From: Asinibacterium sp. OR53
Lineage (GTDB): Bacteria > Bacteroidota > Bacteroidia > Chitinophagales > Chitinophagaceae
DNA length: 64,000 nucleotides
Reading direction: 5' to 3'
Assembly (NCBI RefSeq): GCF_000515315.1
Contig: NZ_KI911562.1
Coordinates: forward strand, 3,319,220 to 3,383,219
Shown: positions 44,893 through 53,394 of the stretch, piece after piece
Position numbering within the stretch: position 1 is the first letter of the stretch
Layout of the letters: each line of letters opens with the position of its first letter
The notes under the pieces: model-generated
The model's input: the letters and a program-made list of their open reading frames with translations, nothing else
The model's database searches: none
Told to the model about the DNA's origin: nothing
Position numbers and translations under genes: made by a program

Positions 44893-46591
44893 TACGGCTA
44901 CGGTATTTGGCCTGAAAGGAGAAGATTTTTTTTGGGAATTATCCACACTTATTGACATCATGCTGCTGGGCCACTGGCTGGAAATGAAGTCCATATTAGG
45001 CGCATCCAAAGCATTGCAATTACTGGTAAGCATGATGCCTGCCGAAGCTCACCGGGTAAAAGCAGACGGACAGACAGAGGATGTGAAACTTGAAGTGCTG
45101 GAAAAGAATGATATTATATTGATTAAACCGGGTGAGAAAGTGCCTGCTGACGGCATCGTCGTGGGAGGTAGCAGCTATTTAAATGAATCCAGGCTCACAG
45201 GTGAATCAAAACCGGTAAAAAAGGAAAAAGGGAATAAAGTAATAGGCGGCTCTGTAAATGGTAATGGTTCGCTGAAGGTAAAAGTAGAACATGCCGGCAA
45301 AAATAGTTACCTGAATAAAGTAATCAAACTTGTTGAAGAAGCTCAAAAAGTCAAATCCAGGATGCAAAACTTTTCTGACAGGGCAGCCAAATGGTTGACC
45401 TATATTGCCTTGTGTGTTGGCTTTGGGACACTGACCTTTTGGTTAATAGCAGGCCAACCATTTGTTTTTGCACTCGAACGCATGGTCACAGTAATGGTTA
45501 TCACCTGTCCGCATGCACTCGGGCTGGCTATACCATTAGTAGTGGCTATCTCAACGGCTGTTTCTGCACAAAACGGTTTGCTGATACGCAACAGAACCGC
45601 ATTCGAGGAATCACGCAAAATAACGGCGCTTCTTTTCGATAAGACAGGCACGCTGACAACCGGTGTGTTTGGTGTTACCAGGTTTGAAACTACTGACCCC
45701 GGTTTTACAAAAGAAGAAGTGCTGCAGCTGGCCAGCGCGCTGGAGCAAACATCAGAACATCCAATAGCGGTTGGTATTATACATAAAGTAAAGGAAATGA
45801 ATATCCCCATCCCCCGGGCAGAAAAGTTCAATGCTATTACCGGGAAGGGCGTGGAGGCTGAAGTAGAAGGAAAAAAAGTAAAGGTGGTAAGTCCCGGCTA
45901 TTTAAAAGAAAGGAGCCTCCCAGTGCCGGAATTTGCTTTGTCAAGCAAGGCGGAAACTGTTGTTTTTGTATTGGTAAATGAAAAGATTGCCGGATTTATT
46001 GCTTTGGCAGATGCAGTAAGACCAGAAAGTAAAGAAGCTATTAAAACGTTTAAAAGAAATAATATTAAAGTGTATATGGTTACTGGTGATAACAAGATAG
46101 TGGGCGAGGCGGTAAGTAAAGAATTGGGGCTTGATGGCTATTATGCCGAGGTATTACCACATCAGAAAGCGGAAATCGTAAAGCAGTTACAGAACAAAAA
46201 GGAATTTGTTGCCATGACCGGCGATGGCGTAAATGACGCGCCTGCATTGGCGCAGGCTGACGTTGGGATTGCAGTTGGTTCCGGGACAGATGTGGCGGCT
46301 GAAACCGCCGATATTATTCTTGTAAACAGCAACCCCAAAGATATTGCCAATCTTATACTTTTCGGTAAAGCCACCTACACCAAAATGGTACAAAACCTCG
46401 CCTGGGCCACTGGTTACAACACAGTAGCTATTCCCCTGGCAGCAGGAGTTCTATATAAATCAGGTTTTGTATTAGGGCCGGCGATAGGCGCCCTATTTAT
46501 GAGCCTGAGCACAATTATAGTAGCCGTAAATGCTCAACTGTTAAAGAGGAAGATTGGAAAGACATCACCCCATCTTCCGCCATCGTTTTAA
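44846..46591 (+). CDS. copB: CopB-type copper P-type ATPase, main part (frameshifted)
   Basis: 581 residues; homology extends upstream to about 44835 in this frame, so the ATG at 44846 may be only apparent. Motifs are LLGHWLEMKS, actuator TGES, the membrane metal site TCPHALGLA, phosphorylation DKTGTLT, and hinge TGDGVNDAPAL. The CPH (not CPC) site is that of P1B-3 pumps such as CopB, which export Cu2+/Ag+. It is functional only if the frame is restored or if the two parts assemble. Downstream is the convergent fucosidase. Confidence 0.85.
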   Translation: MMTLISMAISVAYVYSTATVFGLKGEDFFWELSTLIDIMLLGHWLEMKSILGASKALQLLVSMMPAEAHRVKADGQTEDVKLEVLEKNDIILIKPGEKVPADGIVVGGSSYLNESRLTGESKPVKKEKGNKVIGGSVNGNGSLKVKVEHAGKNSYLNKVIKLVEEAQKVKSRMQNFSDRAAKWLTYIALCVGFGTLTFWLIAGQPFVFALERMVTVMVITCPHALGLAIPLVVAISTAVSAQNGLLIRNRTAFEESRKITALLFDKTGTLTTGVFGVTRFETTDPGFTKEEVLQLASALEQTSEHPIAVGIIHKVKEMNIPIPRAEKFNAITGKGVEAEVEGKKVKVVSPGYLKERSLPVPEFALSSKAETVVFVLVNEKIAGFIALADAVRPESKEAIKTFKRNNIKVYMVTGDNKIVGEAVSKELGLDGYYAEVLPHQKAEIVKQLQNKKEFVAMTGDGVNDAPALAQADVGIAVGSGTDVAAETADIILVNSNPKDIANLILFGKATYTKMVQNLAWATGYNTVAIPLAAGVLYKSGFVLGPAIGALFMSLSTIIVAVNAQLLKRKIGKTSPHLPPSF

Positions 46592-46656
46592 TGGCCCTGG
46601 GATTGACACCATGCGTTTCAATGCCTGAATTGCAATGATCTCGCAATGACACCTCA

Positions 46657-47955
46657 TTATCTTGAAACGACAGGTCCCGCTTCTGTATTTTTATCCATCT
46701 CAAGTACAATCACAGCATCATTTATATCAGGTAAAATGTCTGGAAGTGTTATTGAAATATACTTTTCGCTCTGCTGACTGTGTAACTGCGCTCCCTTCAG
46801 GAAGTATGCTTTTGTCACTTTTATGCCGGTGATCACAGGCAACTTTAGCACGACGCTTTCTCTTCTAAACAAATGAATAAAGACTTTATTGTCTTTACGC
46901 GTTGCAGCCAGGATACTGTCTGGCGTATAAAGGCCTCCCTTGGTGTTATAAATTGACTCACCATATTTATGCAACCAATCTCCTATTTCCCGCAAACGCT
47001 TTACCTGTCTGTATTCCATGCGCCCATCGGGCATTGGCCCCACATTAAACAGTAAGTTCCCATTACCGCCTGCAGTACTGGCCAGGGTTTGAATACACTG
47101 TTTCAAAGACTTCATCTGATCATTGGGCTTCCATGCCCATTGCTGGCACAGTGTGATGCAGGACTCCCAGGGAATATCCATATTCAATTTTCCTATCTTT
47201 TGTTCAGGGGTGGCATAATCGCCCACAGTTTCTGCTCCCAGTTGGTCATGCTGCCCCTTACCCAGGCGGTTATTAACAATGAGATTGGGGTTCAATGCTT
47301 TTAAGAACCGGTATATTTCTTTGCCATATTCCAGTGTCCAGGGTTTTTCCCAGTTGCCATCAAACCAAAGCATGTACGGATGGTAATTATCTACCAACTC
47401 CTTTAACTGATCTTTCATGTACTGCACAAATTTTGGCATATCAGGATTCGGATCAGATGGTTTCCCGTTGTTGTGCACCGGGTAGCGTTGATCATACCAA
47501 TCCAGTACTGTATAATAAATGCAGAATTTAATGTTGTATTTCTTACAGGCATTGGCCAATGCGCCCACTACATCCTTTTTATATGGGCTGTTCATTATAT
47601 TATAGGAAGTGAATTTTGTAGGCCAGAGGCAAAAACCATCATGATGCTTAGCCGTAATCGTCAGGTACTTCATACCTGCATCACGTGCGGTTTTCACCCA
47701 TTCATCCGCGTTAAAAAAATGCGGATTGAATTCTTTATACAGGCTGTCATAATCATTCTGCGCTACCTGGTGATTGCGCGACCAGCCAATCTCCGTTCCC
47801 CGCAGCGTAACAGGTCCCCAATGAATAAACATACCAAAGCGTTGATCCATAAATTCATTCAATACACGGGCGTTGGTTTTGGCAACAACCTGCTGCGCCT
47901 TCACAGAAGGGATACCAGCCAGGAAAAACAAACCGGCAATAAGAAAATTTTTCAT
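46657..47955 (-). CDS. Alpha-L-fucosidase (GH29)
   Basis: 432 residues with a signal peptide (cleavage near VKAQQ). It has the GH29 N-terminal signature RFGMFIHWGPVT and YLTITAKHHDGFCLWPT. The nucleophile Asp is probably in YMLWFDGNW. The family-typical NGNLLFNVGPMPDG follows. It releases L-fucose from glycans, probably in the periplasm. Its ATG overlaps the stop of the permease gene (ATGA), placing it at the end of the five-gene fucose operon. Confidence 0.94.
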   Translation of the reverse strand: MKNFLIAGLFFLAGIPSVKAQQVVAKTNARVLNEFMDQRFGMFIHWGPVTLRGTEIGWSRNHQVAQNDYDSLYKEFNPHFFNADEWVKTARDAGMKYLTITAKHHDGFCLWPTKFTSYNIMNSPYKKDVVGALANACKKYNIKFCIYYTVLDWYDQRYPVHNNGKPSDPNPDMPKFVQYMKDQLKELVDNYHPYMLWFDGNWEKPWTLEYGKEIYRFLKALNPNLIVNNRLGKGQHDQLGAETVGDYATPEQKIGKLNMDIPWESCITLCQQWAWKPNDQMKSLKQCIQTLASTAGGNGNLLFNVGPMPDGRMEYRQVKRLREIGDWLHKYGESIYNTKGGLYTPDSILAATRKDNKVFIHLFRRESVVLKLPVITGIKVTKAYFLKGAQLHSQQSEKYISITLPDILPDINDAVIVLEMDKNTEAGPVVSR

Positions 47956-49208
47956 GCTTTATTTTTTATTTGATGACCGCTGATTGCGTAAAATATCACA
48001 TACAGGTAACAGATCATAGGAAAAATAAACGACCACCTGATTCCGGCTTTATCCGATACATAACCCATCAACGGCGGTACCAGCGCACCTCCTACAATAC
48101 CCATAATAAGCAACGATGAAGCTGTTTTAGTATAACTTCCCAGTCCGCGGATACTTAATGTGAATATAACCGGGTACATCACAGAAGTAAACAACCCCAC
48201 ACATGACAACAGGAACATCGAAAAATAGCCGTTCGCCAGTATTGCCAGGAACACTAATACCAGCGCACCTCCTGCCGATATCAGCAACATCCGTGGCGCT
48301 ACTATTTTCTTAAGCACATAAGCCCCTCCCAAGCGGCCAATCAATACCAAACCCATAAAGAGGGAAATGAACAAGGCCGCTTTCTGCTGGGTAAGTCCCT
48401 GAATATGTAGCGATTGCGAATACCGGATCAAAAAACTTACAATGCCTACTTCTGCTCCCAAGTAGCAGAGCACTGAGAGAACACCTAACAATGTGTGCGG
48501 GTAATTGAAAATATTTTTAAAAGAATGTTGAACAGGTGTTTCGTCTTTTATGGAAGGAAGCTTTATAAAATAGAGCAAAATACTCATTGCGAGGAACAAC
48601 AGAGCCAGTGATATATAAGGCAGTTTTACCAGGCTTGCTTCATTAGAGAGAAACACATTCAACTGTTCCGCCGAATAGTTTTTCATGACAGATTCAGGAA
48701 TATCTTCCTTATGAAGCAACATCAATGACCCTATGTAAGGCGCAATGGTTGCACCTACAGAACCCATTGCTGCCGATAAGCTCAGCCTGCTGGAAGCCTC
48801 ATCGGGATCCCCCAATTTGGAGATATAGGGTGTTGCTGTTACTTCAAGAAAAGTGAAGCCTGCTGCCATAATGAACAAGGCGCCCAGGAACAAAGGATAA
48901 TATCTCGTCTCCGCAGCAGGATAAAACAAAGCAGCTCCCAGCAACGCTATGAGCAGGCCCGCGATCATCCCCGCCTTATATCCTTTACGTTGAATGTACA
49001 TCCCTGCTGGTAAAGCCATGAGAAAATAAGCTCCGAAAAATGCAGATTGTACCAGGGAAGATTGCAAGTCGGTGAGCTGGCAGGCCCTCTTCAAATGCGG
49101 GATCAGAATATCATTGATGTTACGGCTCATGTTCCAAAAAAACATAAGGCTCATGACAATCAGCAAAGGCACCGGGAAACGCTGTGTTCTTTTTGAAGTT
49201 CCGTTCAC
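47952..49208 (-). CDS. fucP: L-fucose:H+ symporter-like MFS permease (FucP family)
   Basis: 418 residues, 12 hydrophobic segments, FucP/GlcP subgroup of MFS. Seen are FFWNMSRNINDILIPHLK in helix 1, QSAFFGAYFLMALPAGMYIQRKGYKAG between helices 2 and 3, LFISLFMGLVLIGRLGG in the second half, and a late ALVPPLMGYVSD. The first codon is GTG. Uptake of free L-fucose released by the neighbouring fucosidase is the likely role. Confidence 0.87.
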   Translation of the reverse strand: MNGTSKRTQRFPVPLLIVMSLMFFWNMSRNINDILIPHLKRACQLTDLQSSLVQSAFFGAYFLMALPAGMYIQRKGYKAGMIAGLLIALLGAALFYPAAETRYYPLFLGALFIMAAGFTFLEVTATPYISKLGDPDEASSRLSLSAAMGSVGATIAPYIGSLMLLHKEDIPESVMKNYSAEQLNVFLSNEASLVKLPYISLALLFLAMSILLYFIKLPSIKDETPVQHSFKNIFNYPHTLLGVLSVLCYLGAEVGIVSFLIRYSQSLHIQGLTQQKAALFISLFMGLVLIGRLGGAYVLKKIVAPRMLLISAGGALVLVFLAILANGYFSMFLLSCVGLFTSVMYPVIFTLSIRGLGSYTKTASSLLIMGIVGGALVPPLMGYVSDKAGIRWSFIFPMICYLYVIFYAISGHQIKNKA

Positions 49209-49214
49209 CTGTAA

Positions 49215-49556
49215 TCAGTTATTCAATGTAAAAATTTGTTTTGCTTCCATCCAGTGCTCGCCTGGCCGGGCAAAAGGCAATCGCTGCTGAAACGCACTCA
49301 TCAATGCAGCCCACTCACGCTGCAGGGGTAAGGAAGACATTTTTGTAAAGCCCGATTGCAATTCAAAATCGTCTGTTGTTTCCAGGATCATCATTAACCT
49401 GTTCCCTACCCGGTAAATATCCATTGTCTGAATGCCACAAGCTTTGATCCCTTCAACAATTTCCGGCCAGATCACTTCTTTTTTGTGGTAATATTCATAT
49501 TCCTCAATAAGTGAAGGATCATCTTTTAAATCAAGTGCCAGGCAATATCGTTTCAT
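49215..49556 (-). CDS. L-rhamnose/L-fucose mutarotase family protein
   Basis: 113 residues, RhaM/FucU-like ferredoxin fold. YCLALDLKDDPSLIEEYEYYH is at the N-terminus, and IQTMDIYRVGNRLMMILE in the middle. The catalytic His is in the first helix (HKKEVIWPEI), and EWAALMSAFQQRLP is near the end. It interconverts sugar anomers so that the dehydrogenase receives its substrate. It lies between permease and dehydratase in the operon with short gaps. Confidence 0.9.
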   Translation of the reverse strand: MKRYCLALDLKDDPSLIEEYEYYHKKEVIWPEIVEGIKACGIQTMDIYRVGNRLMMILETTDDFELQSGFTKMSSLPLQREWAALMSAFQQRLPFARPGEHWMEAKQIFTLNN

Positions 49557-49584
49557 TGTTTACTATTAGTGTTTGTTGTAATCA

Positions 49585-50808
49585 TCAATCTATCAGGTCA
49601 CAGGAACTGCCGGGTTCCTGTGGTGTTTGATATACCCCGTTTTCAATTTGTACAGGTTGAACAAATTGTTGTTTCAGGTGAGGAATATGCTCTAAAAACA
49701 GTGCTTCATGCCCTAATTTAATATGGTTGAATAACACCAGGTGCTGATGCAATTGTCCCATATCGCCCACATGCGGCACCACCGGTATACCATATTTTTT
49801 ACACAAAAGGCTGACAGTAATAAACTCACTTACGCCACCCACCCGTACAGCATCCACCTGAATAAACCCGGCGCATTTTGCCTGCAAATAATTTTTAAAC
49901 ACAATACGGTTCGGCACATGTTCGCCAATTGCCAGTTGTACAGGTGCTATGGCATCGGCCAGGATCTTATGTGCCTGCACATCATCCGGATGCGTAGGTT
50001 CTTCAATCCAATAGGGATTCATTGGTTGTAGTGCTTTACATATCTTTAATGCCAGTGGCAGTGTCCATTGCTGGTTGGCGTCCAGCATTACTTTTACAGC
50101 ATCGCCCGCTACTTCCCGAACGATATGCGCGCGGCGGATATCACGCCCTGCCTCTGCTGAGCCCACTTTCAGTTTCATGGCTGAAAAACCATTCTCCATC
50201 GCCATCCTGCAGTTTTCACGTACTTTCTCATCGCTGTAGTTGAACCACCCAATGGAAGTATCGTACCCCGGGTACCCTTTTTCGAGAACAGCTATCCGCT
50301 CATGCATGGTATCCTGTTGCGAAGCAACCAGGCGCAATGCCTGCTCCCGGGTCAGTTCATCTTCCAGGTAGCTCAGGTCTAATGTATTGATGATTTGTTC
50401 CGGCGTAAGATCAATCAACAATTTCCAGAGAGGTACTCCTCTTTTCTTCGCCCACAGGTCGTAGCAAGCATTAGTTACCGAAGCCAGCGCCAGGTGCACC
50501 ACTCCTTTTTGAGGGCCTAACCAACGGAATTGCTGCTCATTGGCGAGCCGGTTGAACCAATTACCAAAATCAGCCATTAAGGCTTCTATATCCTGGCCTT
50601 TTAATTGTTCTGCGTAAAAAGCCGCAGCCCTGCATACCAGGTCATTCCCCGCTCCAAGTGTAAACGCAAAGCCGGTTCCTTTCAATCCGCTATCATCTGT
50701 CAATTCTGTAACGGCATAAGAATATACCGGATCCCTATGTATTGCATCGCTGCCGGCGCCGGGCTGTAAGGGAAACCTCCTGTCTTTAATTGCTATGCCA
50801 CTGATCAT
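49585..50808 (-). CDS. L-fuconate dehydratase (mandelate racemase/enolase family)
   Basis: 407 residues. The enolase capping N-domain is followed by a barrel. The KxK region is FSAMKLKVGSAEAG and the metal ligands are in MLDANQQW (Asp) and WIEEPTHPDD (Glu). A later Glu is in IGEHVPNR, and the HxD-like base is in VVPHVGDMGQLHQH. The architecture and the HVG motif are those of fuconate dehydratases. It removes water from L-fuconate to give 2-keto-3-deoxy-fuconate. Operon position supports this over other acid-sugar dehydratases. Confidence 0.9.
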   Translation of the reverse strand: MISGIAIKDRRFPLQPGAGSDAIHRDPVYSYAVTELTDDSGLKGTGFAFTLGAGNDLVCRAAAFYAEQLKGQDIEALMADFGNWFNRLANEQQFRWLGPQKGVVHLALASVTNACYDLWAKKRGVPLWKLLIDLTPEQIINTLDLSYLEDELTREQALRLVASQQDTMHERIAVLEKGYPGYDTSIGWFNYSDEKVRENCRMAMENGFSAMKLKVGSAEAGRDIRRAHIVREVAGDAVKVMLDANQQWTLPLALKICKALQPMNPYWIEEPTHPDDVQAHKILADAIAPVQLAIGEHVPNRIVFKNYLQAKCAGFIQVDAVRVGGVSEFITVSLLCKKYGIPVVPHVGDMGQLHQHLVLFNHIKLGHEALFLEHIPHLKQQFVQPVQIENGVYQTPQEPGSSCDLID

Positions 50809-50831
50809 CCGGTTATTGTTTTAAATTCGTG

Positions 50832-51587
50832 TTAACGCCTGTAACCCAATTCTGCACCGCCACTTACCGGCATAATGTATCCCGTAATAAACCGGGCTTT
50901 TTCTGAAAACAGGAATGTACAGGCATCTGCCACCACATCACCTTCCGGGCAATAGCCCAGCAGATGAATAGCATCCAGGTATTGTTCAATTCCTTCCGGA
51001 TTGGGTTGTTCTTTTGCCCATTGCATTAAAGTGGGTGTCCACACCCCTGCCGGTGCCACTGCGTTTACCCTTATGCCATATTTTGCATAGTCGATGGCCA
51101 TGGATTTTGTTAACGCATCAACCGCTCCTTTTGTAGCTGCGTAGGCGGCATGTTGTTCCTGTCCAATACTGCCTACCATGCTGGTGGTATTCAATATGCT
51201 TCCTTTGGATTTGATTAAATAATGAAGTGCATATTTAGTGGTGATGTAAATGCTCAACACATTTACATTCATCAATGCATGCCATTCCGCAGCGGTGGTT
51301 TCATGCAGTGTTTTAGACGGACTGGCGATGCCGGCGTTGTTATGCATCCCATCGATGCGGCCGAAATGCGCCGCAACCTGTTCAATGACTTCCGCCACCC
51401 GGTCTTCGTTGGTGATGTCACAAAGCAGCCCCAAATGCCGATCACCAATCTCTGCAATCAGCTGATCGGCCGGGTGAACGTCCAGCACGGCTATATGCGC
51501 TCCTTCGTTTGCATACGCTTTTGCACATTCATAACCAATACCACTGGCGCCCCCTGTAACAATAATGACTTTATCAGAAAGTAACAT
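50832..51587 (-). CDS. SDR dehydrogenase of the fucose pathway
   Basis: 251 residues from ATG 51587; an upstream ATG at 51692 would add a non-SDR leader. Classical SDR: TGGASGIGYECAKAYANEG at about 10-28, HNNAG, catalytic Ser in LNTTSMVGSIG, and YAATKGAVDAL (YxxxK). C-terminal GYIMPVSGGAELGY. In oxidative fucose pathways an SDR acts either as L-fucose dehydrogenase or as 2-keto-3-deoxy-L-fuconate dehydrogenase; the sequence does not decide which. Confidence 0.88.
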   Translation of the reverse strand: MLLSDKVIIVTGGASGIGYECAKAYANEGAHIAVLDVHPADQLIAEIGDRHLGLLCDITNEDRVAEVIEQVAAHFGRIDGMHNNAGIASPSKTLHETTAAEWHALMNVNVLSIYITTKYALHYLIKSKGSILNTTSMVGSIGQEQHAAYAATKGAVDALTKSMAIDYAKYGIRVNAVAPAGVWTPTLMQWAKEQPNPEGIEQYLDAIHLLGYCPEGDVVADACTFLFSEKARFITGYIMPVSGGAELGYRR

Positions 51588-51721
51588 GGCAATCAATCGT
51601 TGTTTCACAGCAAAGAAATAAAATATCCCTTTCGGGAAATTGCTTAGTCTTTCCAATACATACACTTTTTTATCATAAAATAGTAACTTCATACATTCAC
51701 AGGAATAATGAATACCATTTC

Positions 51722-52582
51722 ATGAAACCCATCTTGCTCAAAATCACATCAGGCCCCAGCATTTCATTCAGCGCCCGCTCGGATGATAAATCGTATAAAA
51801 ACAATAACTGGCACTACCACCCCGAGTTTGAGCTTATTCATGTAATAAAGGGAGAAGGCACTTTATTTGCTGGTGATGGAATCCATCATTTCAAACCCGG
51901 CGACTTGGTTTTTATCGGAAGCTACCTGCCACACTACTGGAAATTTGACCCGCAATACACTACAACTTCTCCTGTAAAATCACATATAGAGTTGACACAG
52001 TTCCGCGAAGATTTTTGGGGTAAAGATTTTTTATCCATTCCGGAAAACCAGAAAATTACCACCTTATTGGAAAAGAGTAAAAAAGGTCTGGTATTCAGGG
52101 GCATAAAAACAACAGCCGTCAAAAGGCTGCTCACAGAACTGATTGCCGCAGCAGGTACCAGGAGGGTTATCCATTTACTTGAAATGCTGATGAACCTGGC
52201 ATCCATCAAACCATTCAGCCGTATTTCTTCCGCCTATCATCGTGATAATTTATTTACACAATCTGAACGGATCAATACCATTTATAATTATACGCTGCAG
52301 CATTTTAAGTCCACCATCTATATTAAAGATGTTGCTGCGCTTACCAACCTTACGACCAATTCATTTTGCCGGTATTTTAAATCCTGTACCCGGAAAAGTT
52401 ATACGCAGTTCATTGCCGAACTGCGTATAGGTCATGCCTGTAAGCTATTATCGGAAGGACAAAAAAGCATCAAGGAAGTCTGTTACGAAAGCGGGTTTCA
52501 CAATATCACCCATTTCAACCGCCTCTTTAAAAAAATGAAATCCGTACAACCCGGCGAATACCGCAAGATGATCAATAGTTAA
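51722..52582 (+). CDS. AraC-family transcriptional regulator (probable fucose-operon activator)
   Basis: 286 residues. N-terminal cupin with WHYHPEFELIHVIKGEGTLF split by a turn, and GDLVFIGSYLPHYWK. A C-terminal two-HTH AraC domain with VAALTNLTTNSFCRYFKSCTRKSY and KEVCYESGFHNITHFNRLFKK follows. It is divergent from the five-gene fucose operon across 134 bp and is the natural regulator of it. It has the same layout as the regulator at 13954. Confidence 0.92.
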   Translation: MKPILLKITSGPSISFSARSDDKSYKNNNWHYHPEFELIHVIKGEGTLFAGDGIHHFKPGDLVFIGSYLPHYWKFDPQYTTTSPVKSHIELTQFREDFWGKDFLSIPENQKITTLLEKSKKGLVFRGIKTTAVKRLLTELIAAAGTRRVIHLLEMLMNLASIKPFSRISSAYHRDNLFTQSERINTIYNYTLQHFKSTIYIKDVAALTNLTTNSFCRYFKSCTRKSYTQFIAELRIGHACKLLSEGQKSIKEVCYESGFHNITHFNRLFKKMKSVQPGEYRKMINS

Positions 52583-52686
52583 TGATGAAGTTGATTAACC
52601 TTGTTTATAATTAAATCATATTGGCACGGACTATCTTTTAGTTGGTTTATCCGTCTTAAATCTTCCAACAAAGAGTTCGAGGCCTG

Positions 52687-52701
52687 TCCCAGCGGGATCA
52701 C
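52687..52701 (+). repeat. Attachment-site core copy 3
   Basis: Third exact copy of tcccagcgggatcac. Upstream bases (gttcgag at 52675) also echo the tRNA T-loop, separated by four extra bases. It marks the far end of the tandem accessory segments. Apart from the att core and the terminator, I see no gene in the 52583-52925 stretch. Confidence 0.82.
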
Positions 52702-52734
52702 GTTTTAAGCTAATCAATTTGGCCCAAATTTCTG

Positions 52735-52770
52735 AAAACCCTGCAAATACAGCACTTGCAGGGTTTTTCT
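52735..52770 (+). terminator. Rho-independent terminator downstream of att copy 3
   Basis: AAAACCCTGCAA (52735-52746) pairs with TTGCAGGGTTTT (52756-52767), a 9-base loop, and a T-rich tail. Possibly the original terminator of the tRNA-Lys gene before insertions. Confidence 0.8.
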
Positions 52771-52925
52771 TTTTTGAGGCATTGTCAAAAAAGGGAAAAG
52801 AACAAACGAAAAATCATTGCCTGTTTACGTCCGCATCACCACTAACGGACAAAGGTCTGGACTATTCAGCGCCCGTCGACAAATCAACAGGAGTGCAGTG
52901 TGGCCAAACTGGTTAGCTCAAATGA

Positions 52926-53318
52926 TTTTATTCGGCTAAAGGATATCCCAGTAAAATCAGACGTATTAAGTTCCGTGACGAAGAGCAAAACAGAACATTT
53001 ATCTTCTTAACCAATAATCTGGATTTGGCACCCGAAGAAGTCGCATATCTGTATAAACATCGATGGAAGGTAGAGCTCTTTTTAAAATGGATAAAACAGC
53101 ACCTAAAAATAAAAACATTCTGGGATACTACAGAAAATGCAGTGAAAACACAAGTATATATTTCGGTCATCACCTATATCCTCGTTACAATAATTCGGCA
53201 GCAGTTAAAAACAGAATATACAACCTATGAAGTTTTGCAAATATTGGGCAGCTCCTTATTGGATAAAACACCAATAAGCCAACTGCTTGGAAAAACAAGC
53301 GATCAAGATGTCAAATAA
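52926..53318 (+). pseudogene. IS4-family transposase, C-terminal remnant
   Basis: 131 codons after a stop at 52923, ending at 53318. The frame reads YPSKIRRIKFRDEEQNRTFI, then the IS4 C1/E box LYKHRWKVELFLKWIKQHLK (Y-2R-3E-6K type), then KTFWDTTENAVKTQ and LGSSLLDKTPISQLL. The DDE Asp residues and N-terminus are absent. It sits at the outer edge of the tandem islands. Inverted repeats could not be found. Confidence 0.85.
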
Positions 53319-53394
53319 CTTTTATATACAAATAACAAAACCTATCTGCAAAAAAGCAAAAAAAATAAGGATACGTAGCAGCTGATAGTTTTAT

